Positions 25,401 to 39,100 are shown, counted from the first letter of the stretch. The stretch is DNA of 64,000 nucleotides from Microvelia longipes (GCA_018340805.1 JACMZG010001913.1:28762434-28826433), one strand, 5' to 3'. Translations and numbers: made by a program. The notes: generated by a model not told the origin, from the sequence alone.

Positions 25401-28400
25401 CAGGTTGGATGATTTCTGTTAATATTTGTTACAGACACAGTCATGAAGATGATAATCGAAGATCAGGTGTAACTATAGTTAAAGTAGAAGACGGCTTATC
25501 TAATGCCGATAGTTCTAGTAGATTATATAACAAAACTACAACTACAGGACTCAGATCTAGGTAAAGTATATAATTCGTTATATTTACTGCATAATATATT
25601 ATATTAGAGTAAAATTTTAAACAAAGTAAACAAGAATCAAAGGGTTTTTAAGGTCTTGAATAAGACTATGTAAAGAGGAGCACTACTTAAAACACAAAAG
25701 ATGCACTGGCAGAGGCACTGGTGACCTCATCTAAGGCAGCCAACCCCTAACAAAATAAAATATTTTTTGAACATGGTTGGCAGTACTTTCTTAAAAGTAT
25801 TGCCAACATAACTTTAACTGCAAACTGATTTTTGAAGTATTAGATCTTTAGAAGTTTAAAGATATTTTAAAAAGCCTTAACTCCTCCTACAAAAAGCCTA
25901 CTGCTCTGCTGTATTCACTGTTTCATTGTTTTTGTTCTGTTTTTGCTGATGATGATCAGTATAGGTTGATTTTAGTTAATAAGGGGAAAGACTTCTCATT
26001 ATTTTATTTACATTTTATGAACTCCACACTTAACTCACTTATCTTCAAATATATTGATATATATTTGACCTCAAGCTATTGTATATTTTGTATACTTATT
26101 GGCAATCAAAATAGTTTATTTATTTTTTTTATTTGTTGTTTTGTTTAGGCAAAGTGGAGAGCACATAGGAAGCACAAGTACTAGCAGTAGTAGTGGGAGT
26201 AGTAAGACTGCTGTTAACAAGAGACTGGGAGCCGATAGTAAATCTACCAGCAGACTTGCATCTTCCCATCACAGGAGCATGACTAGGCTAAATATGACTT
26301 CTTCTAATAGCAATACTACGTCAGGTATCTTGTCTTTATGCTCTCCTCTTGCACACTAATAAAGACGTTAAAACAACGGTATTATAAAGATTTAGGTCTT
26401 CAGGTGGTGACCGCGTCAATGTAGATGAAGAATCCGGATTCTTCATCTACATTGACGCGGTCACCATCAGAAGTCCTAAATCTTCATGACAATAACCGCG
26501 GAAGCCTACGCAGTTAATTAACAGAATTATAATTGGGTGTAATAAGCAGAAATTTATAGGCAAAAGTCATTTGTAGTCAGAGGACATCCGCTACCATTTA
26601 AATTTAGAGTAATTTTTCAAATGTTATCAATGAGATTAAAAATTAAATTAATGAACAATATATTTGCCAGGATAGATACTAACTTCAGGCTTGTTAGTGG
26701 CGGCTCTCCCCGTTTTGATGAAACCGTCTGGACTGAGCATTGAGTATAATGAGTATCTGAGGAAATCTAGTACCTGACAGGCTAGATGAAACTTCAATTT
26801 CAATAATTCCTTTATTTATTGATAAACACAAAATTACAAGCTTAGAATAATACTACATATAGAAGGAGCACTACTGATAACACGAAAGCCGGTTGACTGG
26901 TGCAACTAAGTAATGCTGCCACCCTAACAATATACAATTTTCTAAAAAAAAGTTGGCAATACTTCCGGTTGCTGAATTATTATGTTCTATTATTAATTAA
27001 TGATTGATTATTCATAATATACTAATATAAATATCGGTGCATTACAATATTTTATGCATTTTAAATTGTAGTTTAACGTATTTATTAAAATTACATATAA
27101 AAAGTAGTCCTCGTCAACTAAATGTAGATTCTTGTATTCCGCCACCCTTTTGCCATCTAAGATCGGTTTTATTAAATACTCAGCAGGTGTTTAAGTTATT
27201 ATATTTGTTCTTACGATCTTTCTTTCATTAATAGATATTTATGACACATATTTAAAATAATGTTTTGTTGTCAGGTTGGCAGCATTACTTAAGTTGCACC
27301 AGTCAACCGCTTTCGTGTTATCAGTGGAAACATTGTGTTTACGGTCCTGTGCCTCTTTCTATATATATAGTATTATTCTAAGATACAAGCTTTACAAATA
27401 AAAATAAATCAATTTAATAATTTGAATATCATCTAACTTATATTATCAACAACCAAAGACATTAGATCTGAGTGTGGGGACAGTCTGAAGAATATAATAG
27501 GAGCAAAGAATTAATTGTGGCACATAGCAACTGAGAAGCAAAGTAAACAAAAAATATGTAAAAAATAAATATTGATTTAACGTACAAGAATAAAAACAAT
27601 AAAAGATAAAACACGTAAAGGAGTTATCTAAAATTTAAAATAGCTTTAAAGTTTTCCATTAGATAAAATTAAACTGAAAATGAACCTATAAGAAACAATA
27701 TAAATAAGAGGGTTAGTGTAATAAAGTACTACATAAATAAATAAGTGTTATTAAAAATAAGTTATTTATTTATTTATTTATTTATTATAAGCTTGTGGTT
27801 GCCTTACATTCAAAGGCCTCACAATAGTCAATTCATGAATACAAATTAAAACGTAAAAAAATACAATAAAAAAAATGTATATAGATATTATTAAGTTAAA
27901 AGGTACCAGTTTACAATTTTTCAGGATACACTATACTGTCATTTAAAAAAAGTCATTGACACAGTAATATGCTTTATCAATCAGTATTTCTTTTATATAA
28001 CTTTTTAAAGGAAGCCATAGGAAGGTCTACAATACTAGTAGCAGCTTTAGCTAAAAACATTTGATTCCATTCACCATCGGAGATTGACTTGACTTACTAA
28101 GTCTGGAGAATGGCAAATTTATATTTGTATAAAATCTAGTGGAATAACCATAATTTTTATTATTATCTAATTCATGGTGTCTATTTTTAATGTATACTAA
28201 AACTGAAAAAATGTATGCTGAATAAAGTGTTAGAATCTTATTTTCTTTGAAAAGTTTTGCACAATGCGCATCATATTTAGACTTTGTAATAATTCTAATG
28301 GCTTTTTTTTGCAATAGAAAAACATTGTGTTATAAGTTATAATTTTAGTTAATAAGTAAAAGTTATAACTTACTCTTTAGTAAAAACGATATTAAATTAA

Positions 28401-30135
28401 TATCATGAAGAGAGGAGTTTAACTGAGATAAAGTGTAATATTAATATTAGTATCATAGATCATATCGACATATATAGTTTAAGTAAAGCAAATATACCGC
28501 AATCATTCAATATGCAATTATGCATATTAAATGATTCAAATGTTAAACTAATTAAAACAATTAACAGTATTTGAATACATGGTATATTCTTCAATATATA
28601 TTTTTATTTGTTTTTTCTTTTGTGACAGTCAATAAAATTTGTTCTTACAAGACTAGAATTTGTTTGGATCCAAATTGCAAGATCTAAGGCTCTTTAGTTC
28701 TTTTAAATTGTCTGGTAGAGAAATAACTAATGAGAAAAGAAAATAGAGATAATAATAAAATAGAGAAAAAACTATTGAGGTCAGAGTAGCTTACGTGACT
28801 TGAGTATATATGTATTCTAGGCTAACTTTGAACTTGGTCACAGGTACAGTCCCATACAGGAGGGAGGTAGATGTACCTTGGTCTTCCTTGTGCAGTTTGT
28901 ACATAAAATATAGGGGTTATTATGAGAGTTGTATTCTGGAGAGTAGAAACATTGAAATGACCCTACAGGTTCAAGTGCAACAAATTATATTTTTATTGAT
29001 TAATTTAACAGTTTTAAAGATTTAAAAAAAGTTATTTAAAAAAATGAAAGGGAACTTTAAAAATGTAACCAACTTGCTATCAAAACAGACTCATTAGACA
29101 GCTGCCTTGTTTGGGTTTTACAGACATCAATTTGTATACAGATTTTCTTTCAAGCATAATTTTAAGGATTACCCCTATTGATTAATTTTTGTATGCTAGG
29201 TGGAGGAGTTGGCGGCAGTGGAACTCTTCACAAGAGCATGACTCGGCTACCTTCAATAACAAGCAGTGTGACCAACATTACATCACCTCCTAGATCTAAG
29301 ATTTCTTGTAGTGGCGTCACTGTTACTACTAATAACTCATCTCCACCGTTAGTATCACGTTCGACTAGCCAGAGTATTTCTGATATTAGTGTCATAGTGT
29401 ACATTTGTTTTAACTCTTGCATTGGAGCATCCATAATTTTTGTTGTACTTTTTTACCGTATATTTTCTCTGTGAAAATGTATACATGATTCAATCAAAAT
29501 GGAATTAATGAGATGAAACTTGGCTCACTTTTTGGTCTTATTCAGTACTAATTATTATTAATTAATGTATTAGTATTAATAAATTTCTCTGTATATACAT
29601 TCTTCATTCATGTATTATTCCTATCATGGCTAATTAAGAAATTATTAAGAATTCGATAATTAATTATTGAATCAATGCAAATATTGATTTGAGCATTATT
29701 CCGTTTATATAAATGTTTGCTTTGTCATTAATGATGGTTAATAACACAACTAGTTGTGTACAGGTTACCTCCTTTACCTTTATTGATAAATAATAAATAT
29801 AGTTTACATGCAGTGAACATATTTGTATACAATTATTATAAACAAAATTAAATTATCATGCAGTCCTATGATTGACTGCACTTAAATGTGGATCATAATG
29901 AATTTAGTTTTAAATAAATTTAAACACAAATTTAATGAATCCTAGCATTGATTATTCTACAAATTATATTTTACTGTTAAGTTGGTAATATTTACTATCA
30001 TAGTTTATTTTTTTTGTTGGTGTGTAGAAGCTATTAGCCAGAGAGGAGCCTACCAACCAGTCCTTCTATAACTGCCATGTCTACTCACAACTCTGGTAAT
30101 CTTAATTTTATATATATATATATATATTTATATAC

Positions 30136-30179
<44 letters not shown>

Positions 30180-33100
30180 GTACGTGTGTGTGTCTCTGTA
30201 TGTATGTATTTGTGTGTTTTATACATGTTGTTTGCTTTACTTAATGAGGGGACTTTTGCCTCTCTTTTGTGGAAAATTTTATTTCCACCATAAGTTGCAT
30301 TTTCCATTTTGGAATTTCCATTCCACATTCCCAAAAAGTAATTTCATTTTGAAACCCTATGTGTAATATTTAGGTTCTAAAGGTTAATAAAGAGCTCTTG
30401 CTTAGCGAGGAAAAGGTGTAGTTGGTATCAAACACCAGGTCTACGCTGCTATAAGATGAAGCATAAGAAAATGATCTGTATTTACTTTATAAGATCTTCT
30501 TTTAATATATTTTTAACATATACTAGTTTATTTTAACATATTAAGAGTTAATATCTTTATCTTTTTGCCTAAAAAACAAGTTTTTATGGTTAGCGTAGCA
30601 TCTCTTTCCTTAATCAATAAGACCCGAAATACCTAATGGAACAAATTTAATTTTATATATATTATAACACAAGGCTAAAAATTTGACAGCGTGAAACAAT
30701 GCGAGGGAGCCAATGAGATTGGAATTTTAAATCAAGCCAATCATATTGGTTCCTCAGTGATGTATTTATTATTTCTATTTAATTGATTTATGTCATCTTA
30801 AAATATATTTATTCATTCTTGTTTATAACTTTAACAAAGCCTTGTACTATGTGCTATTAGTAGATACAACACTCAGCTCTATTTTCCTACGCTGTCAACT
30901 GATTTTAGCTGTGTGACGTAATATAGTTTATATAACTATACTTTTATGAGTTTCAAGACTTTTTAAGACAGTAGAATATATAACCATACCATATACCATA
31001 ATACATTAAATGTTATGTAACATAACCATTACCATTGAGTCATGTAACTGACATATTTTTACTACACTAAATACAGGTAAATGAACTATAATAAATATAT
31101 TTTACAACATTTATAGCACGACTTCGGAGTTGGTAACCCTGCTTTGAGGGATAAGGTCGTGTTTTTTTCGTGTTCGATATTAAATTATAAAATAAGAATA
31201 TTTTAAACGGGTTTTATAAACCTAAAAGTTGTAAATGTTACAAAATAGTCATTGATTAACCAAGGGAAATAGTTGAAGGTAAGATTTTGATTCTAAAATT
31301 ATTAAGATTACTAAAAGAAAGTGATGCGGAGATAGAGAAGAAGTGATAAGATAGTCTGTATTACGTCAGATTTAGAAAAAAAGAAAAGAAATTAAGAATT
31401 AATTACGTCAGATTTTTCATAAACAGCTGATACAATACGCGCGGGAACATCAAGTAATAGACAAATTATTATTTGGAATATAATAAAGGAAAACAACTCA
31501 TATAAATATAAATGAACTGATAACAAGATATAAATCTTGATAGCTGTGATTAACATTTAAATTCACTAAAAAATTGGCGCCTACAATTAAAATCATTAGT
31601 TCAAAAGAAGACCAAGCATAGCGCCACCTTACAGCGTACAATATTAAAACTAGTTCAGTAAACCACTACTAGATGCTGCTACAAGGGGAATTTAAGCGTT
31701 CTCGTTAACTTATACTTCAACCTGAATTCAATAATGATATTTTAAATTTTCATAAATTCTGTTTGATGATAAGGTAAATTAATAAAAAAAAAAAATAACA
31801 ATAATAAATTAAATAAAAAGAAAATAATTAATCATAGCAACTAAGGGACTACAAGAATTATAAAAACAAAAGAAAATATTGTAATAAATTTAACAACTAT
31901 AGTCAACCATACAGTATAGTCCAAATAACTTTAGAATATACTTATGGTTTTAAAAAATGAAAATTATTTATAATAATTAATCAATTAAAGTACAAATATA
32001 AGAACAGAGCCTTTTGATAAATAAAACATTTATATAACATAATACTAGTATAAAATAATAAGATAAACAAATAATTATATCATGGCATCGGAATCTGAAA
32101 TAATTGGTGCTATTGATAATGCCGTTCAAAAAGCTATGAAAACCGAAATGGAAGCTTACAACAATGAAGTCAAAGGCATGTTTGCAGAAATTATGAATAA
32201 ATTAGAACAAGTAAATAAAGTTCAAGCTGGGTATAGTGGACTGGTAAGCAGAGTCAAGGTCCTTGAAGATAGAGATAGGAAAAGAAATGTTGTAATCTTA
32301 GGTATGAACAAAGCTCCAAATTACAAAGCTAGAGAAAAAGCAGTCTTTGATTTATTTAACAAAACTATGAAAATCAACTGCGTTTCTTCCGATGTAGACT
32401 TTATAGAGGAAAAAAAGACAGCTTCTATGCTGATCGTAGGATTTACTTCATTCAGGAAGAAAATGGAAGCCCTATTAGCAACAGGAAATTTAAGAGGAAC
32501 CAACATAGTCATATTTGAAGACTTTGATAAGAAAACAAGAGAGATGAGAAAATGTTTAGTACCAATTATGAAAAAAGCACGCGAGGAAGGACACCATGCA
32601 GTACTTAAGTTCGATAAGTTATATATCAATGGAAGAGAATGGAGAGGAACCAGGACTTCACAGGATATGATAAGATATGAACCAGGCACAAGCACGCAGG
32701 ATCTAACAGGCGAGGAAATGAAACAAAGACTAACAGAGCAAGAAATTTTTAATTTAGAAAATATTGTTAAGAATAATAAAAAAGTTGAATTAGAAATAAT
32801 AGAACAAATAGAGAATCAAGATGGCAATACTTTCAATTGTAAAAATAATGATAATTATACTAAGACCAATGAAGCAGGTAATGAAACAGGTAAAAGGAAG
32901 TTAGCTGAATTAGAAAATGTTAATGAGACACTGCATAGTACATCCAAGAGGAAAAATAATGTTACGTTGCAACAACCCATATTGAATTTTTTTAGAATTA
33001 AGGAACAAAGCAACAATGAAGCAAAAGTCATAGATTCTAATACAGGAAAATCGAATATCCAAGGATTAGGAAGTGGTAATGAGACAGAGATAGGTGGCCA

Positions 33101-36100
33101 AAACAACGAAAAACAATCTAAATAGCAATTAAGAAATAGTAACGATAAAACAAAATATGTAAACGGAAAAGAAAATAGAAACATTTGTTTAATTACTTAT
33201 AATATTCAAACTTTGAGAACAGATGATAGATTATATGAGCTAAGAGAGGAATTGAAAAATATAAAGTGGGATATACTTGGGTTAGGAGAAGTGAGAAGGA
33301 GAGGTGAAGGATTGATAAGAATGACAGGAGATGTAGACTTTTACTATAATGGAGAAGGAGGGATGGGAGGTACAGGTTTTTTGGTGAATGAAAGCAGTAG
33401 GAAGAATATTTCTACCTATAAATCGTATGGTCACAGAGTGTCTAAACTTATTTGGAACCTTATGAAGGAAGAAGGAGGAAAGCGAATGAAAATTATTCAA
33501 GTTTATGCCCCAACATCTAATGCAGAAGAGAAAGATATTGAAGATTTTTATAACAGTGTGCAGTTAGCTATAAATGAGGATAAGTGTAAGTACACCATTC
33601 TAATGGGTGACATGAATTCTAAGATTGGTAATAATAATGATTCGAAAGTAATTGGTAAATACGGCTATGGTCAAAGGAATGAAAGAGGAAATAGACTTGT
33701 AGAATTTGCAGAAGCTAATCAATTATTTATCATGAATACGTTTTTTAGGAAAAGATCCGAAAAGAAATGGACTTGGGTCAGTCCTGATGAACGCACCAAA
33801 AACGAAATAGATTATTTCCTAACAAATGTGAAACATGTTTTTCTAGATGTTGAGACAGAGGATAGAATAAATATTGGCAGCGACCATAAAGCTGTCCGAG
33901 CAATGCTTAGTTTGGAAACAAAGAAAAAACAATATGTCAAATTTAAGAGTAATAATAAAAAGTTTAAAAAAATTAAGTTAGAAGAAAATGAAATAAGTCA
34001 ATTTGAAGAAACTCTAAAACAAAAAGTAAAGGGAAGCAACATTGAAAGTGAAGATGTAGATACATGCGAGGAGGCTATCGTTTCGTCGTTGCACAATACT
34101 TGCGATACTATCACAAAAAATTTAAGTTGTAGATCGGAAAGAGTGGAGAAGAGCAGATTTCCCAAGCAGATAAAGAAGTTGTTTATTAAAAGAAAGAAGT
34201 TAAAAAAGAGAGGGACGGTAGAAGAAGTAAGAAGTATATCAAAGGAACTAAGAAACTCATTGAAAGAATGGTCAAAAAATAAAAAGATAAGTGAATTAAA
34301 GGAAACCATAGATAAAGGAGGAAGCATTAGAGAGTATTGGAGGTCTCAGTCCACAGGTAGAAAACAAATAATAGCCATCAAAGACGACAAAAACGAAATT
34401 AAATACAACCAGGAGGAAATATTAGATATAATTTGCTCGTTTTACAAGAAGTTATACAACAGCGATACAGACTGCGAAGTTACAAGCAAAAGCTCTCTAA
34501 ATGGTAAGAAACATAGGGTAGAAAGCGACGATAATGAAATCTTGCCAATAATGAAACATGAAATAGAAAGCGTTATCAAAAAGTTAAAGAAGGGAAAAGC
34601 AACTGGATTAGATAATATTTCTAATGAAGTAGTTAAATACGGAGGTGATTTTCTTGTAGAATGTTTGCAAAAGTTTTTCAATTTATGTTTGACAAAAAAT
34701 AAGTTACCCAAAGCTTGGCTAAAAGCAGATTTAATATTATTATTTAAAAAAGGAGACCATATGGACATATCTAACTATAGACCCATAAGCTTGCTATCGG
34801 TAATCTATAAAATATTTATGAGTATTATTACAAAAAGAATTAGTGTTAGAATAGATAACTCCTTGCCTTGTAATCAAACAGGGTTTCGAAAGAACTTTTC
34901 AACACTCGACAATATACTGACACTTAAGCTGCTGATTGGAAGAGCTAAAGAATATCAATTTCCTATGATAATAATATACATTGATTTTGAAAAGGCTTAC
35001 GATAGCATTTATAGAGGAAAGCTTATAGAATCCTTAAAAGAAGTTAACATAGAAGAAAATTATATAGATCTATTTGAAAACACTCTAAGAAATAACACCC
35101 TCCAAATTCGGCTCGGAAAACATAAGAAAATAATTAATGTAAACAGAGGAGTCAGGCAAGGAGATGTAAGTTCATGTAAAAACTTTTATAAACTCAATTG
35201 AGAATAATTGTGCGAAGTTAGATTGGACAGGCTTAGGAATAAACATAAATGGAGAATGGCTCAACAGGTTAGCGTTTGTGGACGATTTCATATTGATATG
35301 TAAAAGTAAGAAGGAGGCGAAGAAAATGCTTAGAGATCTTAAAGAGGAAATGATAAAAATAGGACTAAAAATAAATGTTGCGAAGTCAAAGTATATGAAG
35401 TTTAATGTAGATGAAGAATTTGATTTAAAGCTAGATGAGGAAAAGTTGGATAAAGTACAGGAGTATATATTTTTAGGACAGCTGATATCAGACGAAGGAG
35501 AGGAAAGAGAAATAAAAAGAAGGATTGGATTAGGATGGGCGAGTTATAACAGGTACAGGCATTTATTTAGGTCAGAGGTAGATATGGAGTGGAAAAGGAA
35601 ATTGTGGAATATGTGTGTACTGCCAGTGATGATTTATGGTGCGGAGACATGGGTACTAAGTAAAGAAACTATTCAAAAAATGAGGGTGACTCAAAGATCG
35701 ATGGAGGAGTATGTTGAGAATTAGTAGGAGAGAAAGGAAGAGTAATCAGTGGGTTAGGCATCAAACAGGTTTGGAGGATATAGGAAAGATAATTAGTGAA
35801 AGGAAGTGGGGCTGGGCAGGCCATATTGTTAGGACTCAGGATGAGAGGTGGACGAAAAAAATGATCCAATGGTATCCGAGGGAAATGAAAAGAAAAAGAG
35901 GAAGACCAATATTGAGATGGGACGAAGAAATGAAGAAAATATGTGGACAAGAAGCATGGCAACGAGTAGCATGGGACAGGAAGGAATGGTTGAGAATGGG
36001 GGAAATTTATAAAAATGTATGGCTGTATAAAGAATAACATAAAATGAAAAGAAATAAATAAATAAAAACAAAAAAAAAAATAAATAAATAAACAAAATAA

Positions 36101-39100
36101 AATAAATAAAACAAAATTAAATAAATTAATAAATCTAATCTATTTATACTATGTACCATTATTTATAATTTATAAATTTATGTATTTTTTTAGCGAATTT
36201 CCTTTGAAAATTCGCCTAATGGGATAGGCGTCATGGCGGAATTTTGTGTATGTGTGTCTTTAATAATTACTAAACAATTAATCAATTGAAGTTATTAATT
36301 TAATATTTATTATTTAATAAATATTATATTTAATAATATAATAATATTATATTATTTATTTTTTTAACCCAGCATGCAAAGATTTACTATTAATAAAAAA
36401 AAAAAAAATAAAGAATAAAAATAAAAAAAAAATTATGATCTTTATGCTTAAAATGTATTATATAATAAAATAATTGAAAAATAAAGAAAAATCAGTATGA
36501 TATGGAGGAGAATAAAATTAAGAATTATAGAAGTATAAATATGGACTACAAAATATATAACTTTGAAATGTGTTATGTTTATTTATAGAAAATTTTAATG
36601 TTAAATTATGTGATATTTATATTAGAGATAAGAAATGTTTTAGATATTTATTATAGTTAAATTAATTTTAGATGTATGCATGTTACCAACCAACCTCTTT
36701 GAGGTGCCACGGCCTATGGCCGAACATTTATAAAAGTTATTTTGTTTGAGTCATTGTAATCTTGTATCTGTAGTTTATAACCTTTTATAAATAATAAATG
36801 GCTTATTTATTTATTTATTTATTTTATAGCACGACTTCAAATAAACTATGGTGTCTGTAAATACTACTTAAATAAAATTAAATTAGAGGAAAATCCGAAC
36901 TGTAATATTTGTACTGTTGTCGAGGATCTTGAGCACATTATTATGCACTGTCCTCGCTATTCATTGGGGCGCACTGCACTATTTATCGAGTTGCATACTA
37001 CCAAATGTGTAGCTCAGCCGTTTAACTATAAGTCACTAATTGCTACAAAATCTTATAAACGTTCATAAAAAACTATACCTTTTTGCTTTTAAGCAAAAAA
37101 TAGCTAAATTATAATTAAAAAAATGAAATAATAAAGAATAAATAAATAACTAAAAATTATCTATACTATCATTTAATAATTAAAATCCAATAAAATAAAT
37201 AAAAATAATAAATATTTATCAAGTGCTCAAACATAACAAACATCAAGAAAAAATAACAAAATTTTTGAACAAGTATAAATAAATTATATATTATAGCTGT
37301 ATGGTCCAAGTCGCCCAATGCCAAAAAAAAAAAAAATAAATAGATGTTGCTTTACTCTGTGTTCAGGTAGCAGTACACTAAACCCGCTAAAGCACGGTAG
37401 TTCTCCACTGACTCAGAGTTTGCTCAGCACTAACAACCACCCTGGTTCTACTAGTCTTCATTCTAATGGTCAGTATAATAATAATGCACGTTTATAGCCT
37501 TGTGCCCTATAAGGAATAATGCCTGCGGGAACAACGTTGGGTGGTAATGGCTTGTGGTTACGCTCAAAGTGTATTCTAAAGTTGGTGATAATTTATTTAA
37601 ACAATAATCTTGTATAAACTGAGAGCGTAGCCTGGGATGGGAACCATAAACTCTGTGGTGTCAAAGGTCAGTGTAAAGACTAATGCTCAAACGACCTCGA
37701 CTACGCAAGCGACTGGTCAGTATCATATTATGTAAACAAAATTGTAACGAGGGAGAGATGAGAACCACATGTTCAATCATCTAGCAACTATGTTTCTAGG
37801 TTACTTTTTACTAACTCCTTATGGATGTAAGGACTCTTTACACAGTAGTGCTCCGAAGCCAGTGGCCGGATAGTCAAAGATAGGATTCATGCAATCCATT
37901 AAGACTTGCTGGCTGATCATTAAGATTGATTTATACCCACCAAGGTTTCTCTCGAGAGCTCGTATATTAATTTTACAGTCTTCTGTAAAATAAAGTCTTA
38001 GTGTAAACTGATGTGAAGTCATGTGAAACTCTTCACTTAACTTGATATTACGCTTGTATATTAATATTAAGTTTGTTTGGTAAGTATTTTTTGTATTCAC
38101 ACATTCTGATAATAACATGCTTTGTTTTTTTGAGAATAAAGATATGGATTTTATTTTTTGTATATTTTGTTGGAGATAATTGCTATCTCCAACAAAAGAT
38201 GTGTCATGTGCTTGGGCAATACATATTTATATATTAAATAATCTTAATCATTTGTTGATGTATGTGTGTGCAGGTGAGAGTATAGGTGGTCCAATGACTC
38301 CGCAGCCACTGGTTACTCCCAGGAGGTCTAATAACACCAGTGTTACCATAATCAATCATAATAACAATAATGCAGCTATAGTTGCTGCTTCCCAGGTAAA
38401 AAATAGTCATTTCTTGTTCGTAGTGAGAGGGAATTTTCCCTCATTTTTTCGATTGTTTTTAAGGCCTTTTTTTGAATGTTTACAAAAAAGATTAATAAGA
38501 TATTTCCCTAAAAAAATTTATCTCATGTCATAAGCTGAGTCAAGTCAATTACAAAGTGCGTGGTCTGTGGTTCGGAGCTAGAGGAACTATACTTGCCAAA
38601 ACTAAGTTTTTAGAAGAGATCCAGTTTGATCAAAATTTTCTTAGACTAGTACCTTAGAGAGAGTATTTAATAAATCATAACTTACTTAGCGAAACATAAT
38701 CTTAGAGTAAGTGATGAAAGAGCTTCCTGTTTTAAGTTTTCCCATCTTGGAGGCTCTTTTCCATTATTTGTTAATGAAATTTCTGAATTTCATAAATTAT
38801 GTAATTGATAAAAATTTTATATTGCATTCATGTATAGTATAACACACAGGTATAATTAGTTGACACTGTGGGGAAATAATTTGAGGCAATTAATGTGTTT
38901 TTTTTAATATATACTTGATTTATTATATTTTGAATACATGTTTATATTTTTACAAATAAAGTGTTTTGCTCACATAAGAGATGAAATGTCTTGTGCTATG
39001 CGGGTATTTTATTAATTGATTAGCACTTTAGTCTGATTTCTAGTCTCTTTTATATGTTTTATTTCTATTAATTTATTTTTGTTTTTAAAAGTTGTGAGTT

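Larger units (their letters stand above)
31126..36822 (+). mobile_element. RTE-type LINE, nearly full length
   Basis: A 5.7-kb non-LTR retrotransposon bounded by a 16-bp target-site duplication and ending in a TTTA repeat, as RTE-clade elements do. It has a 5' UTR of about 955 bp (31126-32081), ORF1 (32082-33125), a single in-frame TAG, ORF2 (from 33126) with endonuclease and reverse transcriptase, and a 3' UTR (36038-36822). Two frameshifts break ORF2, at about 35175-35185 and 35704-35711. The bounded ends and the otherwise open frames suggest a fairly recent insertion. It lies in melted intron 11 in the sense orientation. Confidence 0.93.

Noticed and set aside
28810..29025. Open frame of 71 codons in melted intron 9
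   Set aside because: No phase-compatible splice sites joining it to melted and no recognisable domain.
30028..30095. Alternative melted exon 11 reading KLLAREEP
   Set aside because: Its end phase puts a TAG immediately after the junction with exon 12. The PERSLPTSP frame joins cleanly.
32321..34768. Minus-strand open frames opposite LINE ORF1 and ORF2
   Set aside because: Antisense shadows of the A-rich LINE coding strand. No domain resemblance.
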